This document shows positions 1 to 4,302 of a DNA stretch of 5,703 nt, piece by piece. Source of the DNA: an uncultured Clostridia bacterium (GTDB lineage Bacteria; Bacillota; Clostridia; Oscillospirales; Ruminococcaceae); the NCBI GenBank assembly GCA_946563605.1, contig CAMNVW010000101.1, forward strand, positions 1 to 5,703, read 5' to 3'. A program made the translations under genes and the position numbers. Each line of letters starts with the position of its first letter. Position 1 is the stretch's first letter. The notes under the pieces were generated by a model that saw only the letters and a program-made list of their open reading frames with translations, ran no database searches and was not told the DNA's origin.

Positions 1-166
1 CATCAAAGCAAAACAGGAAGAACTTCAGAAGAAATTCTACGATGTTTCCGCGAAACTGTACCAGAATGTAAACCCACAGGCAGGTCAGCCAGGACCAGAT
101 ATGGGCGCAAATGATGGCAACCAGAACAATGATGGCTTTGTAGACGCTGATTTCAAAGAGGTATAA
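1..166 (+). CDS. dnaK: Chaperone DnaK (Hsp70), C-terminal end only
   Basis: This is the last 54 codons of an open frame entering from the left edge (first full codon at 2), closed by TAA at 164-166 and immediately by a second in-frame stop, TAG. The visible part is a charged helical stretch (KAKQEELQKKFYDVSAKLYQ), then a flexible Gly/Asn/Gln/Pro-rich linker, then the acidic end FVDADFKEV. This is the usual layout of a bacterial DnaK tail: the last lid helix, a disordered linker and a terminal acidic motif. DnaK is the cytoplasmic ATP-dependent Hsp70 that binds exposed hydrophobic peptides; DnaJ and GrpE are its co-chaperones. The following gene is dnaJ, as expected for the classical heat-shock cluster, although the gap is about 500 bp. 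The ATPase and substrate-binding domains lie outside the window, so identity rests on the tail and on the neighbour. Confidence 0.85.
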   Translation, partial: IKAKQEELQKKFYDVSAKLYQNVNPQAGQPGPDMGANDGNQNNDGFVDADFKEV

Positions 167-168
167 TA

Positions 169-214
169 GTCACGCTTGTAGTTTGTTGCTGTAACTACTT
201 TTGCGTTGCGTGAC
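169..214 (+). repeat. 46-bp dyad repeat, copy A
   Basis: The element is bounded by perfect 7-bp terminal inverted repeats, GTCACGC (169-175) and GCGTGAC (208-214), with an inner inverted pair GTAGTT (178-183) and AACTAC (193-198). It can therefore fold as a two-tier hairpin. It begins two bases after the dnaK stop codon. It matches copy C at 43 of 46 positions and copy B at 34 of 46 by direct alignment without gaps. Copy A is followed by its own hairpin at 217-242. No T-run follows, so it is not a standard intrinsic terminator. A role in dnaK 3'-end stability or processing is an inference. Confidence 0.8.
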
Positions 215-216
215 AT

Positions 217-242
217 GGAGCTTTGGACTTCGTCCAAACTCC
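217..242 (+). repeat. Hairpin following repeat copy A
   Basis: GGAG (217-220) plus TTTGGAC (222-228) pairs with GTCCAAA (232-238) plus CTCC (239-242) around the triloop TTC, with one bulged C at 221. It lies 2 nt after copy A. The right arm ends in CTCC, as do the hairpins after copies B and D, but the rest of the stem is different. There is no U-tract downstream, so a terminator function is not supported. Confidence 0.75.
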
Positions 243-254
243 CTAAGTTTGCAA

Positions 255-300
255 GTCACGCTTATAGCTTTGTGTGAAAATTGGTTTTGTGTTGCGTGAC
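255..300 (+). repeat. 46-bp dyad repeat, copy B
   Basis: This copy has the same length and the same 7-bp terminal inverted repeats (GTCACGC at 255-261, GCGTGAC at 294-300) as copy A, and starts 86 bp after it. The interior is diverged: the inner GTAGTT/AACTAC pair is lost and replaced by an AT-rich core. The conserved termini with a drifting core suggest that the ends are the functional or mobilised part. Confidence 0.8.
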
Positions 301-303
301 AAT

Positions 304-328
304 GAGAATGGGCTTTACGCCCATTCTC
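304..328 (+). repeat. Hairpin following repeat copy B
   Basis: This is a perfect 10-bp stem, GAGAATGGGC (304-313) with GCCCATTCTC (319-328), around the 5-nt loop TTTAC. It starts 3 nt after copy B, the same relative place as the hairpins after copies A and D, but with a different stem sequence. No poly-T follows. Confidence 0.8.
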
Positions 329-339
329 CGAACCTAAAA

Positions 340-385
340 ATCACGCTTGTAGTTTGTTGCTGTAACTAGTTTCGCGTTGCGTGAC
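340..385 (+). repeat. 46-bp dyad repeat, copy C
   Basis: This copy is nearly identical to copy A (43/46) and starts 85 bp after copy B. The left end is ATCACGC rather than GTCACGC; the right end GCGTGAC (379-385) is intact. The identity with copy A continues for 10 bases into the flank (ATGGAGCTTT at 386-395), then stops before the complementary arm, so the attached hairpin is missing here. Confidence 0.8.
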
Positions 386-436
386 ATGGAGCTTTAAGCA
401 GAAAATCGTTTCTTTGAAACAAAAATAAACCAACAG

Positions 437-466
437 TGAGGATTGGGGACAACACTCCAATCCTCA
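437..466 (+). repeat. 12-bp hairpin in the dnaK-dnaJ gap
   Basis: TGAGGATTGGGG (437-448) pairs with CTCCAATCCTCA (455-466), 12 pairs including one G-T wobble, around the loop ACAACA. The sequence after it (TAGTGTGTACATATTCTTTT) has a T-rich patch only about 13-19 nt later, so terminator function is doubtful. It is stable enough to be a processing or stability element between dnaK and dnaJ. Confidence 0.6.
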
Positions 467-479
467 TAGTGTGTACATA

Positions 480-655
480 TTCTTTTAGTAAAGATTGAGT
501 AAAATGCAGCAAACCTGTTTTGTGGGGAGCTGCAACCGATGCTGGATGAAAAGGAAACTGCCGGAAGCGGGAAAGCTTTCGGGGCAGAAGAAGCCGGAGA
601 AAAGCAATGATCTTTTCTTTTGGCTTACCTTTTCTTTTAGCAAAGAAAAGGTAAG
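480..655 (+). other. Structured leader segment upstream of dnaJ, ending in a perfect 14-bp hairpin
   Basis: No gene is supported here. The segment begins with TTCTTTTAGTAAAGA (480-494) and the same 15-mer recurs with one change at 632-646, as a direct repeat 152 bp apart. It also contains a 6-bp inverted pair TGCAGC (505-510)/GCTGCA (529-534). It ends with a perfect inverted repeat, CTTACCTTTTCTTT (624-637) and AAAGAAAAGGTAAG (642-655), with loop TAGC, just 1 nt before the dnaJ ribosome binding site. I found no convincing sigma-A promoter and no CIRCE-type inverted repeat, so how dnaJ is transcribed (read-through from dnaK or a cryptic promoter) is not visible. The hairpin could be a translational control element or part of a dispersed repeat. 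Confidence 0.55.
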
Positions 656-667
656 TAGGTGAACAGA

Positions 668-1828
668 GTGGCAGAGGAAAAAAGAGATTATTATGAAGTG
701 CTGGGTGTGCAGAAAGGCTGCTCGGATGATGAGCTGAAAAAAGCATACCGTAAGCTGGCAAAACAATATCACCCTGACCTGAACCCTGGCGACAAGGATG
801 CCGAAGCAAAATTTAAAGAAGTAAATGAAGCGTACGCAATCCTTTCTGACTCTGAAAAGCGTGCGCGTTATGACCAGTTTGGTCACGCCGGAGTAGACCC
901 GAACTATGGCGGCGGCGCAGGATACGGCGCAGGTGGTTTCGACTTTGGCGATATCGGCGATATATTCGACAGTTTCTTTGGCGGCGGTGGATTTGGAGGA
1001 TTTGGCGGTTCCAGCCGCACCAGAAATCCGAATGGCCCGATTCGCGGAAACAATATCAATATCGACATTGCGCTGACATTTATGGAAGCGGCAAAAGGCT
1101 GTAAGAAAGAAATCAGTTTCAGCCGTCTGACAAAATGTGAGGAGTGTTCCGGTACAGGCGCCGCAAATGGTAGTTCGCCGGAAACTTGTCCAGAATGTCA
1201 CGGCTCTGGTCAAGTTCGTGTGCAGCAACGAACACCATTCGGCGTTGTGCAAAGTGCTAAGACTTGCAGCAAATGCGGTGGTACCGGTAAAATCGTTAAT
1301 AATCCATGCGATAAATGTAAAGGTGCTGGACGTGTGCGCAAATCGGTCAAACTGGAAGTGGATGTACCGGCAGGTATCGACAATGGTCAGACCTTTGTAC
1401 TGCGTGGTCAGGGCGACCATGGCGTCAATGGTGGTCCGGCAGGTGATGTCAATGTAACTGCATCCGTCCGTCCTGATCCGTTGTTTGAGCGTGACGGTTT
1501 TGATGTATGGTGCGAAATTCCAATCACTTTCCCACAGGCAGTATTGGGCGATGAAGTCATTGTGCCGACCATCGACGGTAAGGTAAAATACAACATTCCA
1601 GAGGGAACACAGCCTGCAACAGTATTCCGTCTGCGCAACAAGGGTATTCCATATGTCAATGGACGCGGACGCGGCGATCAGTATGTTCGGGTAAACCTCG
1701 AAGTGCCGACCAACCTTTCTAACAAGCAGAAAGACGCCCTCAAGGAGTTCGACTCATTGACCAGTGATAAGAACTACCGCAAGCGCAAAGGCTTTTTCGA
1801 TAAGCTGAAAGACTTCATGAAGGATTAA
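668..1828 (+). CDS. dnaJ: Chaperone protein DnaJ (Hsp40)
   Basis: This is a cytoplasmic co-chaperone that delivers unfolded substrates to DnaK and stimulates its ATPase. It is full length at 386 residues, with the canonical type I order: a J domain (about 6-72) with the HPD motif at 35-37 and a DYYEVLGV start; a Gly/Phe-rich linker (about 80-116); a zinc domain with all four CxxCxGxG motifs (C157-G164, C174-G181, C200-G207, C214-G221); then the substrate-binding C-terminal domains with the LRGQGDHG and GRGRGDQYV signatures. Start choice: GTG at 668 is preceded by AGGTGA (657-662, 5-nt spacing) and gives the typical MAEEKRDYYEVLG N-terminus. An in-frame GTG at 659 would add three residues, but its AAAAGG lies inside the hairpin arm at 642-655. 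It lies 501 bp downstream of dnaK on the same strand and ends at a strong terminator. Confidence 0.96.
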   Translation: MAEEKRDYYEVLGVQKGCSDDELKKAYRKLAKQYHPDLNPGDKDAEAKFKEVNEAYAILSDSEKRARYDQFGHAGVDPNYGGGAGYGAGGFDFGDIGDIFDSFFGGGGFGGFGGSSRTRNPNGPIRGNNINIDIALTFMEAAKGCKKEISFSRLTKCEECSGTGAANGSSPETCPECHGSGQVRVQQRTPFGVVQSAKTCSKCGGTGKIVNNPCDKCKGAGRVRKSVKLEVDVPAGIDNGQTFVLRGQGDHGVNGGPAGDVNVTASVRPDPLFERDGFDVWCEIPITFPQAVLGDEVIVPTIDGKVKYNIPEGTQPATVFRLRNKGIPYVNGRGRGDQYVRVNLEVPTNLSNKQKDALKEFDSLTSDKNYRKRKGFFDKLKDFMKD

Positions 1829-1871
1829 AAACTTGATTTTATACCTCGCAGAATGTTTGATATAACAAAAT

Positions 1872-1927
1872 GCCAAAGAAACCTGATAGGGATAAACCCT
1901 ATCAGGTTTCTTTGGCTGTGTCTTTTT
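1872..1927 (+). terminator. Rho-independent terminator of dnaJ
   Basis: A perfect 20-bp stem (left arm 1872-1891, starting GCCAAAGAAACC; right arm 1897-1916, ending GGTTTCTTTGGC) has the 5-nt loop ATAAA. It is followed by TGTGTCTTTTT (1917-1927). It lies 43 bp after the dnaJ stop and separates the chaperone genes from the next operon. The upper strand carries the T-run, so the orientation is for dnaJ transcripts. Confidence 0.9.
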
Positions 1928-1998
1928 CACTTGTGCTTCTTGTTATTCTGCAAGTCAAATGATTTATCATATCTCTCGACCGAAGCACTTGCACGCGA

Positions 1999-2027
1999 TT
2001 GTTTTTTGTGAGATGCTGTGATATAAT
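1999..2027 (+). promoter_or_regulatory. Extended -10 sigma-A promoter of the XRE-msrA operon
   Basis: There is a perfect TATAAT at 2022-2027 with the extended -10 dinucleotide TG at 2019-2020. A weak -35 (TTGTTT, 1999-2004) sits 17 bp upstream. The predicted start of transcription near 2034 leaves a leader of roughly 57 nt before the ATG at 2091. An inverted pair TGATA (2019-2023)/TATCA (2036-2040) overlaps the -10 and the start site and could be an operator; this is only an inference. Confidence 0.75.
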
Positions 2028-2090
2028 AAGGCTGTTATCAGAAAAATTATTCCGATACCTGCACAACCGATGCTCGAAAGGAGTGACGAG

Positions 2091-2453
2091 ATGACCTTTG
2101 GAGATTCCCTGAAAAGTCTCAGAAAACAGGCAGGAATGACCCAAACCGAGCTTGCAAAAAGGGCAGGAGTGACCGAGCGTTCGGTCTACAACTATGAAAA
2201 AAACAGCCGCGCTCCCAAAATTGATATTGTTGAAAAATTTGCGCAGGCGCTGAATGTTTCGACAGAGAAATTGCTGGGTTCTTATGCTGATAAAACAGCA
2301 AAACCGATGGATTCAGACACACTGGACAAGGTTCTGCTTCAGGTGGAGCTGATATTCGGCAGCAACAGTTTGAGCGACTTTCAAAAGGAACGTTTTTTTC
2401 AGCAGGTAGCAATGGCTTATTTTGATTTTAAAAATAAAGGAGAAGATGAATAA
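2091..2453 (+). CDS. Small XRE-family (Cro/CI-type HTH) transcriptional regulator
   Basis: This is a 120-residue protein. The N-terminal HTH_3 domain spans about residues 4-63: SLRKQAGMTQTELAKRAGV followed by recognition-helix residues TERSVYNYEKNSRAP and the closing ALNVSTEKLLG. The C-terminal half (about 70-112) looks helical, with no recognisable ligand or peptidase domain; it may be for dimerisation. It has no cysteine, so a thiol redox switch inside the protein is unlikely despite the neighbouring msrA. ATG 2091 is chosen because AAAGGAG (2077-2083) sits 7 nt before it; an in-frame ATG at 2070 lies upstream of that site and has no good one of its own. Its stop shares a base with the msrA start (TAATG), so the two are translated together. 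Likely role: local or autogenous repressor; the target is not known. Confidence 0.88.
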   Translation: MTFGDSLKSLRKQAGMTQTELAKRAGVTERSVYNYEKNSRAPKIDIVEKFAQALNVSTEKLLGSYADKTAKPMDSDTLDKVLLQVELIFGSNSLSDFQKERFFQQVAMAYFDFKNKGEDE

Positions 2454-2941
2454 TGACCAGAACAATTTATCTGGCTGGAGGATGTTTTTGGGGAACACAA
2501 AAGTATCTTGACCAGCTGAAAGCGGTTGTAGAAACCGAAGTTGGCTACGCAAACGGTACGACCGAGCATCCAAGCTACGAGGAGGTCTGCCATAACAACA
2601 CCGGGCATGCTGAAACAGTTCGTGTCGTATACGATGATGAGCAAATTTCTCTGGAAGAGCTGCTGCAATTTTATTTTAAGTCAATCAATCCGACATCTAT
2701 CAACCGACAAGGGGAGGATCAGGGCAGCCAGTATCGCACAGGTATTTTCTATACCGAAGCGCAGGATGAACCAGTGATTCGCGAGCAGTTGGCGAAGCTT
2801 GCAAAAGGCTACAACAAACCAATCGTTGTGGAATGTTTGCCGCTGAACAATTTTTATCCGGCAGAAGAATATCACCAGAAATATCTGGAAAAGAACCCAC
2901 ATGGCTATTGCCACCTTGACCCGTCGATGTTTGGAGAATAG
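2453..2941 (+). CDS. msrA: Peptide-methionine (S)-S-oxide reductase MsrA
   Basis: MsrA reduces methionine-S-sulfoxide in proteins back to methionine in the cytoplasm, with thioredoxin as the usual electron donor. The 162-residue product shows the catalytic motif GGCFWG with nucleophile Cys11, then VGYANGTTEHPSYEEVC, TGHAETVRVVYD (about 50-61), the EDQGSQYRTGIFY block (88-100) and the C-terminal FYPAEEYHQKYLEKN block with GYCHLDP (151-157). Other cysteines are at 46, 128 and 153; one is likely the resolving cysteine, but which one cannot be told from sequence alone. No MsrB domain is fused. It starts at ATG 2453, overlapping the regulator stop by one base, with AAAGGAGA (2436-2443) 9 nt upstream. 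It is transcribed from the promoter at 1999-2027. Confidence 0.95.
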   Translation: MTRTIYLAGGCFWGTQKYLDQLKAVVETEVGYANGTTEHPSYEEVCHNNTGHAETVRVVYDDEQISLEELLQFYFKSINPTSINRQGEDQGSQYRTGIFYTEAQDEPVIREQLAKLAKGYNKPIVVECLPLNNFYPAEEYHQKYLEKNPHGYCHLDPSMFGE

Positions 2942-3006
2942 CAGGCTGAGCCTGCACCCAATTCGCGTTGTTGGTTAATTACGAACTGAAAGTTACGTTC
3001 TCGCGC

Positions 3007-3029
3007 AGTAAGTCTCATGCTTACTTTTT
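3007..3029 (+). terminator. Weak terminator-like hairpin after msrA
   Basis: AGTAAG (3007-3012) pairs with CTTACT (3020-3025) around a 7-nt loop and runs straight into TTTTT (3025-3029). The stem is only 6 bp and A/T-rich, so termination would be partial. It overlaps the left edge of repeat copy D, which may be where this arm came from. Confidence 0.35.
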
Positions 3030-3057
3030 CGCAGCAACTGGTTTTTCGTTGCGTGAC
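3012..3057 (+). repeat. 46-bp dyad repeat, copy D (diverged)
   Basis: Copy D has the same 46-bp length and the same orientation relative to the upstream gene as copies A-C, and matches copy A at 32 of 46 positions. The right end is intact (CGTTGCGTGAC to 3057). The left end has decayed to GTCTCATGC, so the terminal inverted repeat is imperfect. As with copies A and B it is followed at once by a hairpin (3061-3085). Its presence 3' of an unrelated gene shows that the element is dispersed, not specific to dnaK-dnaJ. Confidence 0.6.
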
Positions 3058-3060
3058 CCT

Positions 3061-3085
3061 GAAAATGAAACTCTGTTTCATTCTC
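3061..3085 (+). repeat. Hairpin following repeat copy D
   Basis: GAAAATGAAAC (3061-3071) pairs with GTTTCATTCTC (3075-3085) around TCT, with 10 of 11 positions paired. It lies 3 nt after copy D, matching the spacing after copies A and B. The outer part of the right arm (ATTCTCC) is like the copy B hairpin, while the inner stem has changed from GGGC/GCCC to GAAAC/GTTTC with complementarity preserved. Confidence 0.7.
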
Positions 3086-3142
3086 CCTCGTTTTCATTTT
3101 CTCCGGCTTCGCTCGTCAGAGCAAAAACAAAAAGTTTTTAGT

Positions 3143-3188
3143 CGAGCTTTTTACAAAAAACTCGTGGGGTTTGGGGCAACGCCCCAAA
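3143..3188 (+). repeat. Two consecutive hairpins, probable second dispersed repeat
   Basis: First hairpin: CGAG (3143-3146) plus TTTTT (3148-3152) pairs with AAAAA (3155-3159) plus CTCG (3161-3164), with one C/A mismatch. Second hairpin: TTTGGGGC (3170-3177) pairs perfectly with GCCCCAAA (3181-3188) around AAC. There is no U-tract after the second stem on this strand; A-rich sequence follows. On the opposite strand this would read as a stem preceded by T's, so it is not a clean terminator for the leftward gene either. A repeat-family identity is a guess from general resemblance to intergenic sequence in related Clostridia. Confidence 0.5.
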
Positions 3189-3315
3189 AGAAAAGATAAT
3201 AATGAATAAAAAATTATCAGGGGCAGTAACTTTCGTTCAATACTCCTGTGCGGTAGCACAGCGACAAGGTCGCACTTTTCATTTTGTGTAGAAGTGGAGA
3301 AGCAGCTTCGACCTG

Positions 3316-4056
3316 TTACGGATGCTCCATCATTAAAACGCGAAGATATTCTTCATAAAACCGTTGATTAAAGTGCAGACCATCGCCAGCGCCGTAGGTG
3401 CTGGCCAAACCGCCGTCAGAATCTTTGAAATGATCGGAAATATCGAAAAAAACATAGCCGTTTTCTTCGGCATAATTCTCAAGTAAATCGTTAAAATCGT
3501 CGATGTTTTCATTGGTCAGTGCGGGCGTTTTGTCGCACAGCCACCACGAAACCGGCAGGATGGATTGAATCACAATCTCACTTTCGGGGGAAGCTTGCAC
3601 CAATTCATCCACCAAGATCCGGTATTCCTCCATGAATTCTTTCTCATTCATCGTTGGAATAGCGTTGACGCCGAACGCCAGTAAAATTCGATGCGGCTGC
3701 CGCTGTTTTACTGCCTCCTGTACCGAAAGCAGCTTGCCGTTTGGCTCCAACTGGATAAAATTGCGTTCACGGATAGATTTTTGGGTACTGCCGTCAATGG
3801 CAAATACCTGTTCCGGCGGTAAAAATTCGTAGGTCAGCAAACCGTTTGTGCGGCTGTCTCCGATGAAAACGGTCTCGCCCAGATAAAATTCACTGTCCAA
3901 TTCATAGTTGGAGTCCATCTGAGTATCTTTTTCTCCGTCGCGCAGTGTTACCGGATTGTTCGACCTTTCGGCGGACTGCTCGTGGGAACATCCGGTCATT
4001 GTGGAGAAAGCAAGCAGTAAGGCAGTAATAGCAACCAAGCTTTTTTTAAAGTACAA
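3316..4056 (-). CDS. SGNH/GDSL-family hydrolase lipoprotein
   Basis: This is a predicted surface lipoprotein of 246 residues with a serine-hydrolase fold. Counting from the chosen start, it has a basic N-end (MYFKKS), a hydrophobic stretch (about 7-18) and the lipobox MTGC with Cys23 as lipidation site, then a polar linker (about 24-55). The catalytic domain shows block I IGDSR with Ser68, a block II glycine in AIDGSTQ (Gly89), block III FGVN (Asn131) and block V DGLHFN with Asp225 and His228, so the catalytic set is complete. Substrate unknown; family members de-esterify or transfer acyl groups on lipids, sugars or wall polymers. TTG 4056 is preferred: AAGAAGGG (4063-4070) lies 6 nt upstream and a compact signal peptide results. 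An in-frame ATG at 4095 would add 13 residues, lacks a ribosome binding site and lies in a hairpin. It is divergent from spoIIGA. Confidence 0.85.
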   Translation of the reverse strand: MYFKKSLVAITALLLAFSTMTGCSHEQSAERSNNPVTLRDGEKDTQMDSNYELDSEFYLGETVFIGDSRTNGLLTYEFLPPEQVFAIDGSTQKSIRERNFIQLEPNGKLLSVQEAVKQRQPHRILLAFGVNAIPTMNEKEFMEEYRILVDELVQASPESEIVIQSILPVSWWLCDKTPALTNENIDDFNDLLENYAEENGYVFFDISDHFKDSDGGLASTYGAGDGLHFNQRFYEEYLRVLMMEHP

Positions 4057-4088
4057 AAGAATCCCTTCTTTGTAGATAATCGTTGTGT

Positions 4089-4116
4089 ATTCCATGTCGT
4101 TCGTTCGGCATGGAAT
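4089..4116 (-). promoter_or_regulatory. Hairpin in the 5' leader of the SGNH gene
   Basis: ATTCCATG (4089-4096) and CATGGAAT (4109-4116) form a perfect 8-bp stem with a 12-nt loop in the leftward transcript. The upstream ATG at 4095 lies inside this stem, which argues against its use as the start. A second, smaller stem (TCATCC 4138-4143/GGATGA 4154-4159) lies closer to the promoter. The role is unknown. Confidence 0.45.
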
Positions 4117-4170
4117 TTTTTTGTTTCATAAAAATTTTCATCCTTTTCTCTTTGGATGATATTCTTCCTT

Positions 4171-4199
4171 ATTATAACACAAAACAGAGGAGTATAAAA
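4171..4199 (-). promoter_or_regulatory. Extended -10 promoter of the SGNH lipoprotein gene
   Basis: Reading leftward, there is a perfect TATAAT (plus-strand ATTATA, 4171-4176) with the extended -10 TG at 4178-4179. The -35 position 17 bp upstream (4194-4199, TTTTAT) is poor, as often seen with extended -10 promoters. The expected start near 4164 gives a leader of about 108 nt before the TTG at 4056. The promoter is back to back with the spoIIGA control region. Confidence 0.6.
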
Positions 4200-4216
4200 T
4201 ATTTATGGCATAATTT

Positions 4217-4272
4217 TTTGACATTCATGTGACACGGGTCTGACAAATCTCGCAGTACGCACCGATTATAAT
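4217..4272 (+). promoter_or_regulatory. Spo0A-type, sigma-A promoter of spoIIGA-sigE with three phased 0A-like boxes
   Basis: Three 7-bp boxes resembling the Spo0A box (TTCGACA) lie in tandem: TTTGACA (4217-4223, 6/7), TGTGACA (4228-4234, 5/7) and TCTGACA (4239-4245, 5/7). They start exactly 11 bp apart, so all face the same side of the helix. The last one overlaps a -35-like CTGACA (4240-4245), which stands 21 bp from a perfect TATAAT (4267-4272). A too-long spacer with 0A boxes over the -35 is the known arrangement of the Bacillus subtilis spoIIG promoter, where phosphorylated Spo0A lets sigma-A RNA polymerase start. The match in layout supports the same control here. Confidence 0.75.
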
Positions 4273-4302
4273 GGATGTAGCTCAAAGGGGAGGGGAAAAC
4301 AG

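Larger units (their letters stand above)
2942..3315. other. Convergent intergenic region rich in hairpins, no gene
   Basis: This is the gap between msrA (rightward) and the SGNH lipoprotein gene (leftward). In order it contains a palindrome GCAGGCT-G-AGCCTGC at the msrA stop (2941-2955), a weak terminator-like hairpin (3007-3029), copy D of the 46-bp repeat with its hairpin, a second repeat-like hairpin pair (3143-3188), and two abutting short hairpins: CTGTGC/GCACAG (3246-3251, 3256-3261) and GCGAC/GTCGC (3261-3265, 3269-3273). The last is followed by a T-rich patch. A 60-codon frame across 3017-3199 starts inside the repeat and has no protein features or ribosome binding site, so I do not call it. 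Confidence 0.6.

Noticed and set aside
169..385. CRISPR-like array (three repeats with spacers of about 40 bp)
   Set aside because: The repeats are too few and diverge in their cores, the intervening segments are themselves self-complementary and related at their edges, and no cas gene is present.
167..667. CIRCE/HrcA operator or a clear sigma-A promoter for dnaJ
   Set aside because: I looked for the TTAGCACTC-type inverted repeat and for a -35/-10 pair. TTGAAA at 414-419 has no -10 at the right distance, and no CIRCE half-site is visible.
659..667. dnaJ start at GTG 659
   Set aside because: Its possible ribosome binding site AAAAGG is buried in the hairpin, and the resulting N-terminus MNRVAEEK is atypical; GTG 668 has AGGTGA at proper spacing and gives the usual MAEEKRDYYEVLG.
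366..809. Minus-strand frame of 147 codons over the dnaK-dnaJ gap
   Set aside because: It runs through repeats and hairpins and into the dnaJ J domain, with no recognisable protein features; it is an artefact of repeat sequence.
485..1420. Long minus-strand open frame of 311 codons antisense to dnaJ
   Set aside because: It lies almost wholly opposite the certain dnaJ frame. The translation has Cys/Thr/Phe-rich low-quality composition without domains, and there is no ribosome binding site. It is a shadow of dnaJ codon use.
3017..3199. 60-codon plus-strand frame after msrA
   Set aside because: It starts inside repeat copy D and ends just past the G/C-rich hairpin. It has no ribosome binding site and its residues follow from the repeats.
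4097..4170. Riboswitch or T-box in the SGNH gene leader
   Set aside because: Only two short stems are present; the leader of about 108 nt lacks recognisable conserved riboswitch motifs and any terminator/antiterminator pair.
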